DNA of 6,012 nucleotides. Origin: an uncultured Pseudomonadales bacterium. Lineage in GTDB: Bacteria; Pseudomonadota; Gammaproteobacteria; Pseudomonadales; Cellvibrionaceae. This document shows positions 1 through 5,984 of this stretch, piece by piece (position 1 is the stretch's first letter; each line of letters begins with the position of its first letter). The notes beneath the pieces were generated by a model. It did no database searches. It was not told where the DNA came from and saw only the letters and a program-made list of their open reading frames with translations. The stretch spans positions 1 through 6,012 of the forward strand of contig CALIUX010000068.1 of NCBI GenBank assembly GCA_938048505.1, in the 5' to 3' direction. The position numbers were made by a program, and so were the translations under genes.

Positions 1-827
1 TTTTCGGCCACTTGTGTGGCAGCGGCTAAACCGAGCTGATTCGACTTACCCTCAACAAAGCTTTTAAACGTAAAACCAGTATTAAGGTGGCTTTTATGCG
101 AAAGCCCCCCTTCGATATCTTGCCTTTCTAATCTTTTGCCGACTGTTTGCGGGTGAGGTGTATCCAGTCTTGGGCCACTACCTTGCCCATGAGAAAACCC
201 ATCACGGCCATCCGATTGATGCTGATGCGACCCCTGGTTCAAAGAGGGCTCATTCACCGTAATCGGCGCTGCTGGCTGCTGTAATGTATAACTTGGCTGA
301 GCCGGTTGGCCACTGGGCCGCGACGGATCAAAAGGCTGCGCATAAGCTGGCATTTGCTGCTGAGACGGTATGGCATCGGCACTAAGAGTAATATTGGGAG
401 TAATACCCGCTGAGCGGTTGCCATTGTGGTTATCAGCACCGTGTTTATCAACGCCATGCTCATCAACACCATAGTTATCATGGCTATCAGGGTCTGAACC
501 AAAGTCTGGACGCTCTTGAGGCTCCTGTTCATAGCCTGAGCGCATCTTTTCAGGATTACGACGAAAGTGTGAAGCCGCTCTTCTGCGCTGTGACACATTT
601 AAAGTCACTGTATGTTGACCAAATTGCTGGGAAACCAGCTCTTGTATTCTTTGCAGGTACTTATCTCTTACCCAATCTAAAACAAAACGATTAGGCGCTA
701 ATAAAGGTAGGCCCGATGTGCCCGACTCTTCATCCACGGTAAGCGGCTTTATCCAAGTATTAAAAAGCTGAGGAGAAAGCTCACTTTGCAGCTGTTGGCT
801 GCAATAATTCCAGATCGTATTGGGCAA
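1..827 (-). CDS. dnaA: Chromosomal replication initiator protein DnaA, N-terminal 275 residues (3' end off the left edge)
   Basis: DnaA is the AAA+ ATPase that binds DnaA boxes, melts oriC and recruits the DnaB helicase through domain I. The reverse strand is open from 827 to the window edge with no stop. Domain I covers about residues 1–85 and includes the hallmark PNRFVLDWVRDKYL at 45–58. Residues about 86–247 form a long, low-complexity linker (domain II) rich in Gln, Pro, Gly, Asp and His. Domain III starts near 248 with LNTGFTFKSFVEGKSNQLG; Walker A, Walker B and the DNA-binding domain IV lie outside the window. The linker is clearly longer than that of E. coli DnaA. The start is TTG at 825–827: it gives MPNTIW, placing the conserved Trp at residue 6 as in E. 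coli (MSLSLW). No in-frame ATG lies between the upstream in-frame stop (near 1057) and this point. The gene is divergent from rpmH. Identity is certain; the exact start is inferred. Confidence 0.95.
   Translation of the reverse strand, partial: MPNTIWNYCSQQLQSELSPQLFNTWIKPLTVDEESGTSGLPLLAPNRFVLDWVRDKYLQRIQELVSQQFGQHTVTLNVSQRRRAASHFRRNPEKMRSGYEQEPQERPDFGSDPDSHDNYGVDEHGVDKHGADNHNGNRSAGITPNITLSADAIPSQQQMPAYAQPFDPSRPSGQPAQPSYTLQQPAAPITVNEPSLNQGSHQHQSDGRDGFSHGQGSGPRLDTPHPQTVGKRLERQDIEGGLSHKSHLNTGFTFKSFVEGKSNQLGLAAATQVAE
432..476 (-). repeat. Three 15-bp tandem repeats in the dnaA linker (pentapeptide repeat)
   Basis: Three adjacent 15-bp units (462–476, 447–461 and 432–446, reading along dnaA) encode NYGVD, EHGVD and KHGAD at DnaA residues 118–132, followed by the degenerate NHNGN. 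The units share the pattern xxx-YAT/CAY-GGY-GYT-GAT. They lie wholly in domain II, the flexible linker, so changes in copy number should keep the frame and be tolerated. The repeat probably arose by slippage duplication. Confidence 0.8.
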
Positions 828-842
828 CGAATATTTACTCCA
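825..842 (-). promoter_or_regulatory. Ribosome binding site and TTG start of dnaA
   Basis: On the minus strand, TGGAG (838–842) precedes the TTG codon (825–827) with a 10-nt spacer. This is the only Shine-Dalgarno-like run near a start that fits the homologous N-terminus. Another in-frame TTG lies 12 codons upstream, but it would add residues (MPCWSKYS…) that DnaA proteins do not normally carry. Weak start codons are familiar for this gene; E. coli dnaA uses GTG. The spacing is slightly long, so efficiency is uncertain. Confidence 0.6.
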
Positions 843-957
843 GCAAGGCAACTCAGCACATTTTGGTGCTTTATTGTCACCAGGATTGTCATCGAGTATT
901 CGCGATAGACAAAAGTTATAGACAGAAAGAGGATAAGTGTACCGGTAGATGGCAGAG

Positions 958-966
958 TTATCCACA
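958..966 (+). promoter_or_regulatory. Consensus DnaA box TTATCCACA
   Basis: This is an exact match to the high-affinity DnaA box TTATCCACA (type R1 of E. coli oriC). It lies 131 bp upstream of the dnaA start codon, close to where the dnaA promoter is expected. It could serve the origin, dnaA autoregulation, or both. Confidence 0.75.
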
Positions 967-1067
967 GTTTTGTGAATGATTATGGGGAAAAGTTTACACT
1001 TTTTTAGGCCGCAGCACTCAAAGAGTGTAATTACGGCGATCCAAGCGGTATTGGATTAATCATCTAT

Positions 1068-1110
1068 CTGTTGATAAAAAAGATTTTACAATCTCAAACC
1101 TGTTGATAAA
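1068..1110 (-). promoter_or_regulatory. Pair of one-mismatch DnaA boxes within an 11-bp direct repeat
   Basis: CTGTTGATAAA occurs twice, at 1068–1078 and 1100–1110, exactly 32 bp apart, or about three helical turns. Each copy contains TGTTGATAA, the reverse complement of TTATCAACA, which differs from the DnaA box by one base. A decayed third copy, CCTGTTATTA, follows at 1111–1120. Equal helical phasing on AT-rich DNA fits protein binding on one face of the helix, plausibly DnaA. Binding is inferred. Confidence 0.5.
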
Positions 1111-1165
1111 CCTGTTATTAAGCTTTTGAAAAACTGTCTACATACTGTAATAAAGGGATTAATAA

Positions 1166-1199
1166 GTAATCAGACCACAACATATTGTGGTCTGATTAC
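1166..1199. repeat. Perfect 34-nt palindromic hairpin, 15-bp stem and 4-nt loop
   Basis: The left arm GTAATCAGACCACAA (1166–1180) and right arm TTGTGGTCTGATTAC (1185–1199) are exact reverse complements around a CATA loop. There is no T-run directly after it on the plus strand and only a mixed T-rich run on the minus strand, so it is not a textbook intrinsic terminator. It sits between the candidate origin boxes and the rpmH leader. It could be an operator for a dimeric regulator, a cruciform at the origin, or an insulator between divergent units. Confidence 0.85.
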
Positions 1200-1325
1200 C
1201 GATAACACACTATGAAGGATAAAACACCTTTATTGTTGCTTTTATGAGCAAAACTCTATATGATCCGCCAGCTTTTTAAGGCATGCGTTATTTCGCAATG
1301 GCCAATAATTATCGACACATCATTA

Positions 1326-1369
1326 TCTATAGACGGTAGACAGCTTGTTTTTAGTTAGCCTTCTATAGA
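1326..1369 (+). promoter_or_regulatory. Repeated TCTATAGA palindrome, possible rpmH promoter area
   Basis: The 8-bp palindrome TCTATAGA occurs at 1326–1333 and 1362–1369, 36 bp apart. Each copy contains TATAGA, a 4-of-6 match to the sigma-70 -10 hexamer. The downstream copy would place transcription start about 35 bp before the rpmH ATG. I find no good -35 hexamer at 16–18 bp from either copy, so the promoter call is weak. A duplicated regulator half-site is the other reading. Confidence 0.25.
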
Positions 1370-1377
1370 GTAAAGAA

Positions 1378-1403
1378 AAACGTAACGTTTCACGATTTAA
1401 AGG
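1378..1403 (+). promoter_or_regulatory. rpmH leader: A-centred palindrome and Shine-Dalgarno
   Basis: The leader contains the 13-nt palindrome AAACGT-A-ACGTTT (1378–1390), then AAAGG (1399–1403) spaced 9 nt from the rpmH ATG. The AAAGG is a convincing ribosome binding site. The palindrome might bind a regulator or fold weakly in the mRNA; its role is unknown. Confidence 0.5.
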
Positions 1404-1412
1404 TATCAGCTC

Positions 1413-1547
1413 ATGAAAAGAACATTTCAACCTAGTGTACTCAAGCGTAAGCGCACTCATGGTTTTCGTGCTCGCATGGCCACAAAAGCAGGCCGTCAAA
1501 TTTTAGCGCGTCGTCGTGCAAAAGGTCGTAAAGAATTAGCAGCTTAA
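1413..1547 (+). CDS. rpmH: 50S ribosomal protein bL34
   Basis: bL34 is a small, highly basic protein of the large ribosomal subunit that binds 23S rRNA. The 44-residue product begins [18 protein letters not shown] and continues with [20 protein letters not shown], a near-complete match to the family across its whole usual length (44–47 residues). The start is set by homology and by AAAGG 9 nt upstream. It is the first gene of the plus-strand cluster and is divergent from dnaA, the order found in Pseudomonas and Bacillus. A 167-bp spacer with two potential stem-loops separates it from rnpA, which would suit much higher output of L34 than of RNase P protein. The gene was found by direct reading and is complete. 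Confidence 0.98.
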   Translation: MKRTFQPSVLKRKRTHGFRARMATKAGRQILARRRAKGRKELAA

Positions 1548-1586
1548 TTAAGCAAGCTATTTTTATCGATTCTTAAAAAGATCTTA

Positions 1587-1637
1587 TTGGATATAACCTG
1601 ATTCTCTACATTTGTAAGCCATCAGACTTATATCCAA
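1587..1637 (+). repeat. Long stem-loop in the rpmH–rnpA spacer
   Basis: TTGGATATAA (1587–1596) pairs perfectly with TTATATCCAA (1628–1637). After a small internal loop (C against AC), CTGAT (1598–1602) pairs with ATCAG (1621–1625), closing an 18-nt loop. The result is a two-part stem of 15 pairs beginning 40 nt after the rpmH stop. No T-run follows, so a simple intrinsic terminator is not supported. It could be an mRNA processing or stabilising structure, or an attenuator lowering rnpA relative to rpmH. Confidence 0.6.
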
Positions 1638-1655
1638 AATAGAGTGTTTAGTGCC

Positions 1656-1698
1656 ACATTAATAAGGCCATTACTCAATCGGCTTTAACTATTAATGT
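1656..1698 (+). repeat. Second stem-loop just upstream of rnpA
   Basis: ACATTAAT (1656–1663) is the exact reverse complement of ATTAATGT (1691–1698). The inner bases GCC (1667–1669) and GGC (1681–1683) could extend the pairing around an 11-nt loop. The structure ends 16 nt before the first possible rnpA ATG and could influence ribosome access there. The stem is AT-rich and modest in strength. Confidence 0.4.
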
Positions 1699-1714
1699 CA
1701 GTCATACTTGGATA

Positions 1715-2143
1715 ATGATGTACTCGCCAAAAAGTGCTCAGCCAATTGCTGGCGCAAACACTCTTGATTCGCTCTCTTTTGCTTTTTCTAAGCAAAAACG
1801 TTTGCTCAACAAAAAAGATTTCTCTTCTGTTTTTGATGATGCTCCCATACGCGCTTCACATCAGCACTTTTTGATTTTATGCCGTTTTCGTTCAGAAGAC
1901 TCAACCTGCCCTAGGCTCGGTTTAGTTATTGCGAAAAAGCATGTGCGTCATGCTCATGAACGTAACCGTATTAAACGTTATGCTCGCGAATCGTTTCGGT
2001 TGCAGCAACACAAGCTGCCACCAATAGATGCTATAGTGCTTGCCCGTAAAGGCGCCGATACGCTCACCGATCAACAACTTCAACGTACGTTTAATGGCTT
2101 ATGGAAACGCATAATAAAGCGGGCCGCACAACTCGCGCCATGA
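1715..2143 (+). CDS. rnpA: Ribonuclease P protein component
   Basis: RnpA is the basic protein subunit that assists the M1 RNA in removing 5' leaders from pre-tRNAs. The 142-residue product carries [15 protein letters not shown] at about 22–36, [11 protein letters not shown] at about 67–77, and the signature [13 protein letters not shown] at 83–95, the RNR region that contacts RNA. It ends with the usual basic C-terminal helix. The family is usually about 115–135 residues; the excess is an N-terminal extension of about 20 residues with no in-frame start closer to the core. Two ATGs are adjacent (1715 and 1718). The only upstream purine run, GGA at 1710–1712, is better spaced for 1718, so the true start may be the second ATG. 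The stop overlaps the yidD start (ATGA at 2140–2143), indicating coupled translation. Confidence 0.96.
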   Translation: MMYSPKSAQPIAGANTLDSLSFAFSKQKRLLNKKDFSSVFDDAPIRASHQHFLILCRFRSEDSTCPRLGLVIAKKHVRHAHERNRIKRYARESFRLQQHKLPPIDAIVLARKGADTLTDQQLQRTFNGLWKRIIKRAAQLAP

Positions 2144-2442
2144 CGGACAAAGCTCAAACGCCATTGATAACCTTTTTGAAGCAGTTTAAAGCTGCATCAT
2201 TTAAGGTGTTATTGTGGCCACTATTGATGTTGATTAAGGGATATCGCTATTTTATTAGTCCTTTATTAGGGCAAAACTGCCGTTTTTACCCAAGCTGTTC
2301 GGCTTACGCCGAAGAAGCATTAGTCACCCATGGCCCTGCTAAAGGCTCTTGGTTGGCAGTACATCGTATTTGCCGCTGCCACCCTTGGCATGCTGGCGGT
2401 TATGACCCCGTACCTGAACCCAAATCTCCACGCAATTCTTAA
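2140..2442 (+). CDS. yidD: Membrane protein insertion efficiency factor YidD
   Basis: YidD is a small inner-membrane-associated protein that improves insertion of YidC-dependent proteins. The 100-residue product has the family core [20 protein letters not shown] (residues about 36–55), followed by [24 protein letters not shown]. The conserved cysteines, the CHPxHxGGxDPVP motif and the amphipathic segment before the core ([11 protein letters not shown]) are all present. I chose ATG 2140 because it overlaps the rnpA stop as ATGA; the upstream in-frame ATG at 2101 would add 13 residues encoded inside rnpA. Even from 2140 the N-terminus is slightly longer than in the roughly 85-residue E. coli protein. 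yidC starts 13 bp after the stop. The rnpA–yidD–yidC order is conserved and supports the functional link. Confidence 0.95.
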   Translation: MTDKAQTPLITFLKQFKAASFKVLLWPLLMLIKGYRYFISPLLGQNCRFYPSCSAYAEEALVTHGPAKGSWLAVHRICRCHPWHAGGYDPVPEPKSPRNS

Positions 2443-2455
2443 TGGCTTATTCAAC

Positions 2456-4135
2456 ATGAAAATGGATTGGTTACGCTCCTCAATTATTGGTGGCATCTTA
2501 GTTGTCGCTTTTTTGCTTATTATCCGCTGGAATGAATTTCAAGAGCGCCAGATTGTGGATATCAACGAGCCCAGTAATACTGCACCTGAAATGGTCGCGG
2601 ATGATATGGGTGACAGTGGCGGCATAGCATCGAATGCAACCAGTGAGTTTGACTTGCCCGCAGCACAAGCCGCTGAGCCTGTGGCGAATGCGCAACCCAC
2701 ACCGAGTGAGCTGATTACGGTTACGACTGATACTTTTATCATTAGCCTAAATCCCACTGGAGGCGACATTGTCAAAGTCGCTTTACCGCAATACAACAAA
2801 ACACTGGTGCAAGAAGGTGAAATAGCCGAGCCGCTGGTTTTACTTAACCAAACTGCCGCTACAACCTATATTGCACGCAGTGGCCTAGCCGGACTTAACG
2901 GTACTGACAGCAAAAAAGGTCGCCCAACCTTTTTGAGTGCTCGCCAGTCATACAGTATGGGCGATAACGAAACGCTCAATGTTGACCTCACTTACCAGCA
3001 AGATGCCGTATCGATTACCAAACGCTATGAATTTACCCGAGGCAGTTACCTCGTCGGTCTAAAATATATTGTCAACAATAGTGGCTCAACACCGTGGCAA
3101 GCTAGCTTGGTGGGCAGCATCAAACGTGACTCTCATAACCCAGTGATTGCACCAGGCCTTGGCGTAAAGCCTTTCTTAGGCGCTGCTACAACAACGCTTG
3201 AAGACAATTATGATAAATACGATTTTGATGACATCGAAGAAAAAACCGTCAAGCACACATTAGAAGGGGGTTGGGTCGCGATGATTCAACACTACTTTAT
3301 GAGTGCTTGGATCCCTCAGTCAGATCAGCAAAACACCTATACCCTACGCAAAGCCAAAAACACTGACATCTATTACTTTAGCTTTGCTAGCCCAGCTACC
3401 ACTATTGCGGCAGGCCAAACCGATACGCTGCAAGCCTCTTTTTATGCAGGGCCAAAGGATGTAAGTGAGCTGGAAAAAATCGCGCCTTACCTCGACCTCA
3501 CAGTAGACTATGGCTTTTTATGGATGATTGCCAAACCACTTTTTTGGTTGCTGGATCATATCCACAATTTAGTCGGTAACTGGGGCATTGCGATTATTTT
3601 GCTCACCGTCTTGATCAAGATTGCGTTCTTTTATCCATCGGCGATTAGTTATCGCAGCATGGCAAAAATGCGCAAAGTGCAGCCTAAGATGCAAGCACTC
3701 AAAGAGACCTATGGCGACGACCGCCAGCGTATGTCACAAGAGTTGATGAAGCTCTACAAAACAGAGAAGGTGAACCCCGTCAGTGGCTGTTTACCAATGC
3801 TACTGCAAATGCCGGTATTCATTGCGCTTTATTGGGCATTGATGGAAAGTGTTGAGCTACGTCATGCTTCGTTTTTATGGTTAGATGACTTAAGCGTAAA
3901 AGACCCTTTCTTTGTATTGCCTTTGGTTATGGGTTTAACGATGTGGATTCAGCAAAAGCTTAACCCCACACCACCCGACCCAACACAAGCTAAGATTATG
4001 CAGTGGATGCCCGTCTTTTTTACCGGCCTATTTATGTTCTTCCCAGCTGGGCTTGTTGTGTACTGGGTTGTGAACAATACCCTTTCGATCATCCAGCAGT
4101 ACATCATTACCAAGCAAATCGAAAACGAGAAATAA
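2456..4135 (+). CDS. yidC: Membrane protein insertase YidC
   Basis: YidC inserts proteins into the inner membrane, alone or with SecYEG. The 559-residue product has an N-terminal membrane anchor (about residues 8–24), an acidic, Ala-rich linker (about 35–80), a large periplasmic P1 domain (about 85–345) and the Oxa1/YidC core (about 352–552). The core includes [16 protein letters not shown], the cytoplasmic hairpin [29 protein letters not shown] and [14 protein letters not shown]. Lys388 (in LLTVLIK) stands where E. coli has the groove Arg366, keeping the positive charge. Start 2456 (MKMDWLRSS) gives the expected anchor position; ATG 2462 is an equally reasonable alternative. A strong Shine-Dalgarno is absent, so coupling to yidD, 13 bp upstream, is likely. 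The open frame extends back to 2330, but those codons overlap yidD and are out of family. Length matches relatives (about 550–580). Confidence 0.97.
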   Translation: MKMDWLRSSIIGGILVVAFLLIIRWNEFQERQIVDINEPSNTAPEMVADDMGDSGGIASNATSEFDLPAAQAAEPVANAQPTPSELITVTTDTFIISLNPTGGDIVKVALPQYNKTLVQEGEIAEPLVLLNQTAATTYIARSGLAGLNGTDSKKGRPTFLSARQSYSMGDNETLNVDLTYQQDAVSITKRYEFTRGSYLVGLKYIVNNSGSTPWQASLVGSIKRDSHNPVIAPGLGVKPFLGAATTTLEDNYDKYDFDDIEEKTVKHTLEGGWVAMIQHYFMSAWIPQSDQQNTYTLRKAKNTDIYYFSFASPATTIAAGQTDTLQASFYAGPKDVSELEKIAPYLDLTVDYGFLWMIAKPLFWLLDHIHNLVGNWGIAIILLTVLIKIAFFYPSAISYRSMAKMRKVQPKMQALKETYGDDRQRMSQELMKLYKTEKVNPVSGCLPMLLQMPVFIALYWALMESVELRHASFLWLDDLSVKDPFFVLPLVMGLTMWIQQKLNPTPPDPTQAKIMQWMPVFFTGLFMFFPAGLVVYWVVNNTLSIIQQYIITKQIENEK

Positions 4136-4137
4136 GT

Positions 4138-5481
4138 ATGAACGATACCATCACCGCTGTGGCCACCGCACCAGGGCGCGGCGGTGTTGGCGTCATACGT
4201 TTATCAGGGCCTAATGCACTCCAGATTGGGCAAGCGGTTACGGGGAGCACACTCACTCCGCGCTACGCACATTACCTTCCTTTTAAAGATACCCAAGGCA
4301 AGACTCTCGACCAAGGTATTGCGCTTTACTTTAAAGCCCCTCACTCCTTTACCGGAGAAGATGTTGTTGAGCTACAAGGCCATGGCGGACCGGTGATACT
4401 CGATATGTTACTGGAGCAAATTACACAAGCAGGAGCTCGCTTAGCCAAACCAGGTGAGTTCAGTGAACGCGCATTCTTAAACGAAAAAATCGACTTAACC
4501 CAAGCCGAAGCCATTGCCGACCTCATCGAGGCGAGTTCAAAAGAAGCCGCTAAACAGGCCGTTAATTCATTGCAAGGCGAGTTCTCCTCCACCGTGCATG
4601 AGTTAGTTGAAAAACTGATTGCACTCAGATTATATGTTGAAGCGGCTATCGACTTCCCTGAAGAAGAAATTGACTTCTTAAATGATGGCCACATTAAAAG
4701 CCAGCTCGATGACTTAGAGCAGCATTTGGCTAGGGTATATCAAAAAGCCAAACAAGGTGCCATCTTGCGCGAAGGCATGAAAGTAGTCATTGCTGGTCGC
4801 CCCAACGCCGGAAAATCAAGCCTACTTAACCTGCTAGCCGAAAAAGACGTTGCGATTGTCACAGATATTGCTGGGACGACTCGTGATGTATTGCGTGAGC
4901 ACATTCATATCGATGGTATGCCACTGCATATCACTGATACCGCTGGCCTACGCGATAGCAACGATATCGTTGAGCAAATGGGTATTGACCGCGCATGGGA
5001 AGAGATTGAGCAGGCAGACCGTATTGTGCTGATGATCGATGCAACTGATCCCAGTCAAATGGCGATTCAAGAGCATTGGTCACAATTTTTTGATCGCCCT
5101 CAATATCATAATAAGCTCACCGTCATCTACAACAAATGTGATGCCCTAAAGGACAAACCAGCAACATCGGTCAACGGAATTTGGCTATCAGCCAAAACCG
5201 GAGAAGGATTAAACGCATTCAAAGCAGAGCTAAAAGCCGTTATGGGCTTTACTGGCACTGCAGAAGGAGGCTTTAGCGCAAGACGCCGGCATCTCGATGC
5301 GCTGCAACAAGCCGAGTCAGCTCTTGTGAAAGGGAAAGAACAACTACTCATGCATCATGCCGGTGAGCTGCTTGCTGACGATTTAAGAGTCGCTCAAGAA
5401 GCACTTAGTACAATCACCGGAACCTTCACACCAGATGACCTGCTGGGTCATATCTTCAGTAGCTTTTGTATTGGTAAATAA
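4138..5481 (+). CDS. mnmE: tRNA uridine-5-carboxymethylaminomethyl(34) synthesis GTPase MnmE
   Basis: MnmE, with MnmG, installs the (carboxymethyl)aminomethyl group at C5 of wobble uridine 34 in certain tRNAs, using a folate-bound one-carbon unit. The 447-residue protein is full length (E. coli 454). The N-terminal folate-binding domain begins [18 protein letters not shown] and contains [11 protein letters not shown] (105–115). A helical domain is interrupted by the GTPase domain: G1 GRPNAGKS (220–227), G2/K-loop GTTRD (246–250), G3 DTAG (267–270), G4 NKCD (332–335) and SAK (351–353). The C-terminus FCIGK carries the catalytic-site Cys444, equivalent to Cys451 of E. coli. The ATG lies 2 bp after the yidC stop, with GAGA about 7 nt upstream inside yidC, so the genes are coupled. 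Codons in the same frame upstream of 4138 lie inside yidC and are not family sequence. The partner mnmG is not in the window. Confidence 0.98.
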   Translation: MNDTITAVATAPGRGGVGVIRLSGPNALQIGQAVTGSTLTPRYAHYLPFKDTQGKTLDQGIALYFKAPHSFTGEDVVELQGHGGPVILDMLLEQITQAGARLAKPGEFSERAFLNEKIDLTQAEAIADLIEASSKEAAKQAVNSLQGEFSSTVHELVEKLIALRLYVEAAIDFPEEEIDFLNDGHIKSQLDDLEQHLARVYQKAKQGAILREGMKVVIAGRPNAGKSSLLNLLAEKDVAIVTDIAGTTRDVLREHIHIDGMPLHITDTAGLRDSNDIVEQMGIDRAWEEIEQADRIVLMIDATDPSQMAIQEHWSQFFDRPQYHNKLTVIYNKCDALKDKPATSVNGIWLSAKTGEGLNAFKAELKAVMGFTGTAEGGFSARRRHLDALQQAESALVKGKEQLLMHHAGELLADDLRVAQEALSTITGTFTPDDLLGHIFSSFCIGK

Positions 5482-5637
5482 CCTGAGTTTAGCCAGTCCT
5501 CACTCTCAATTCACACTCTAACAGCACCCTTTCTCATCAGCCGCCACTCTTTAATAATGAATAAGAACGGCAGAAAGAGCGCTGAATAGCCCCCTATGAT
5601 TACTCCTCAAAAGTGACCAAGCCCCTTCTCTTACTCA

Positions 5638-5713
5638 CTACTTATACTGAAAAACCGCCTTCGAAGCTCACGTGATAATCACGCAGTTAGATAACTACTC
5701 TCAGTATAACTAG
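5638..5713. repeat. 76-bp imperfect inverted repeat enclosing three palindromes
   Basis: The arms CTACTTATACTGA (5638–5650) and TCAGTATAACTAG (5701–5713) are complementary at 12 of 13 positions, with one C/C mismatch. The 50 bp between them hold CTTCGAAG (5659–5666), CGTGAT-A-ATCACG (5671–5683) and AGTTA-GA-TAACT (5685–5696), each a perfect palindrome. Terminal inverted repeats around a short non-coding core recall a very small MITE-like or intergenic repeat element, but no target-site duplication is evident. A folded RNA or a multi-site operator is equally possible. Confidence 0.6.
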
Positions 5714-5837
5714 GCATGAATCCCTCTGACGACCCCTCATTCAAACACTATTCATCTCATACTTTCTTTTCAGACAATTTTATTGCGTTTGCGTCTTACA
5801 GAGTTATTACAAGGAAGTAAACTGTATAAAAACCCAC

Positions 5838-5984
5838 TTACACACAGACTTACTAACAGATAAATGTTATCCAGCTATTGCACAACGGTTTTATTAACAC
5901 CAAAACACAGCTTTACGCACATTGTGAGTAGAATAATGCGAAAAATCTGCACAAGGTGATGAAATTGATCCACATTAATCCACA
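5838..5984 (+). promoter_or_regulatory. Cluster of six one-mismatch DnaA boxes, all on the plus strand
   Basis: Against TTWTNCACA, each of these has one mismatch: TTACACACA (5838–5846), TATTGCACA (5876–5884), TTATTAACA (5891–5899), TTACGCACA (5913–5921), TGATCCACA (5966–5974) and TAATCCACA (5976–5984). A seventh, TTATCCAGC (5867–5875), has two mismatches and abuts the second. All share one orientation, and the last two are exactly one helical turn apart. None is a perfect consensus, resembling the low-affinity arrays of origins. DnaA binding is inferred. Confidence 0.45.

Larger units (their letters stand above)
828..1412. other. Divergent dnaA–rpmH intergenic region, candidate oriC
   Basis: This 585-bp gene-free stretch should hold the dnaA and rpmH promoters. 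In Pseudomonas the functional origin lies between dnaA and rpmH. Here I see one perfect DnaA box (TTATCCACA, 958–966) and one-mismatch matches to TTWTNCACA at 916–924 and 1309–1317 (plus strand) and at 971–979, 983–991, 1069–1077 and 1101–1109 (minus strand). The DNA from about 1072 to 1165 is AT-rich and could be an unwinding element. A 15-bp-stem palindrome follows at 1166–1199. Smaller inverted repeats are ATCCAA/TTGGAT (1039–1056) and AGATT/AATCT (1081–1094). GATC sites are sparse, so SeqA/Dam-type control is not suggested. The only small ORF seen (1212–1247, 11 codons) is not credible. Origin function is inferred from position and boxes. Confidence 0.6.

Noticed and set aside
254..598. 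114-codon minus-strand frame
   Set aside because: It is a shifted-frame shadow of dnaA linker sequence; the dnaA frame covers the same bases and matches the family on both sides.
828..957. A dnaA promoter on the minus strand (TATAAC near 915–920)
   Set aside because: A TATAAC-like -10 is present, but I could not find a convincing -35 at suitable spacing, so it is not listed as a feature.
1212..1247. 11-codon ORF MKDKTPLLLLL, a possible leader peptide before rpmH
   Set aside because: There is no ribosome binding site, no run of regulatory codons tied to a known pathway, and no terminator/antiterminator arrangement after it.
2101..2139. Earlier yidD start at ATG 2101
   Set aside because: It would add 13 residues encoded inside rnpA that the family lacks; ATG 2140 forms the typical ATGA overlap with the rnpA stop.
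2330..2455. N-terminal extension of yidC from ATG 2330
   Set aside because: It overlaps most of the C-terminal half of yidD in another frame, and YidC proteins begin directly with the membrane anchor found just after 2456.
4003..4137. N-terminal extension of mnmE from ATG 4003
   Set aside because: It lies within the yidC coding region, and MnmE family sequence begins exactly at 4138 ([16 protein letters not shown]).
4341..4694. 117-codon minus-strand frame inside mnmE (also smaller frames at 2498–2799 and 5127–5351)
   Set aside because: These are antisense shadows of well-supported genes, with Ser-rich low-information translations.
5482..5600. Intrinsic terminator after mnmE
   Set aside because: I looked for a GC-rich stem followed by a T-run and found only weak pairings such as CTCTTT/AAAGAG with a 21-nt loop and no T-run. 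Read-through toward the next gene is possible.
5716..5820. 34-codon plus-strand ORF (MNPSDDPSFKHY…) downstream of mnmE
   Set aside because: It has no usable Shine-Dalgarno, as the only AGG lies 2 nt from the ATG. The composition is unremarkable and no family is recognisable; an ORF this short is expected by chance.
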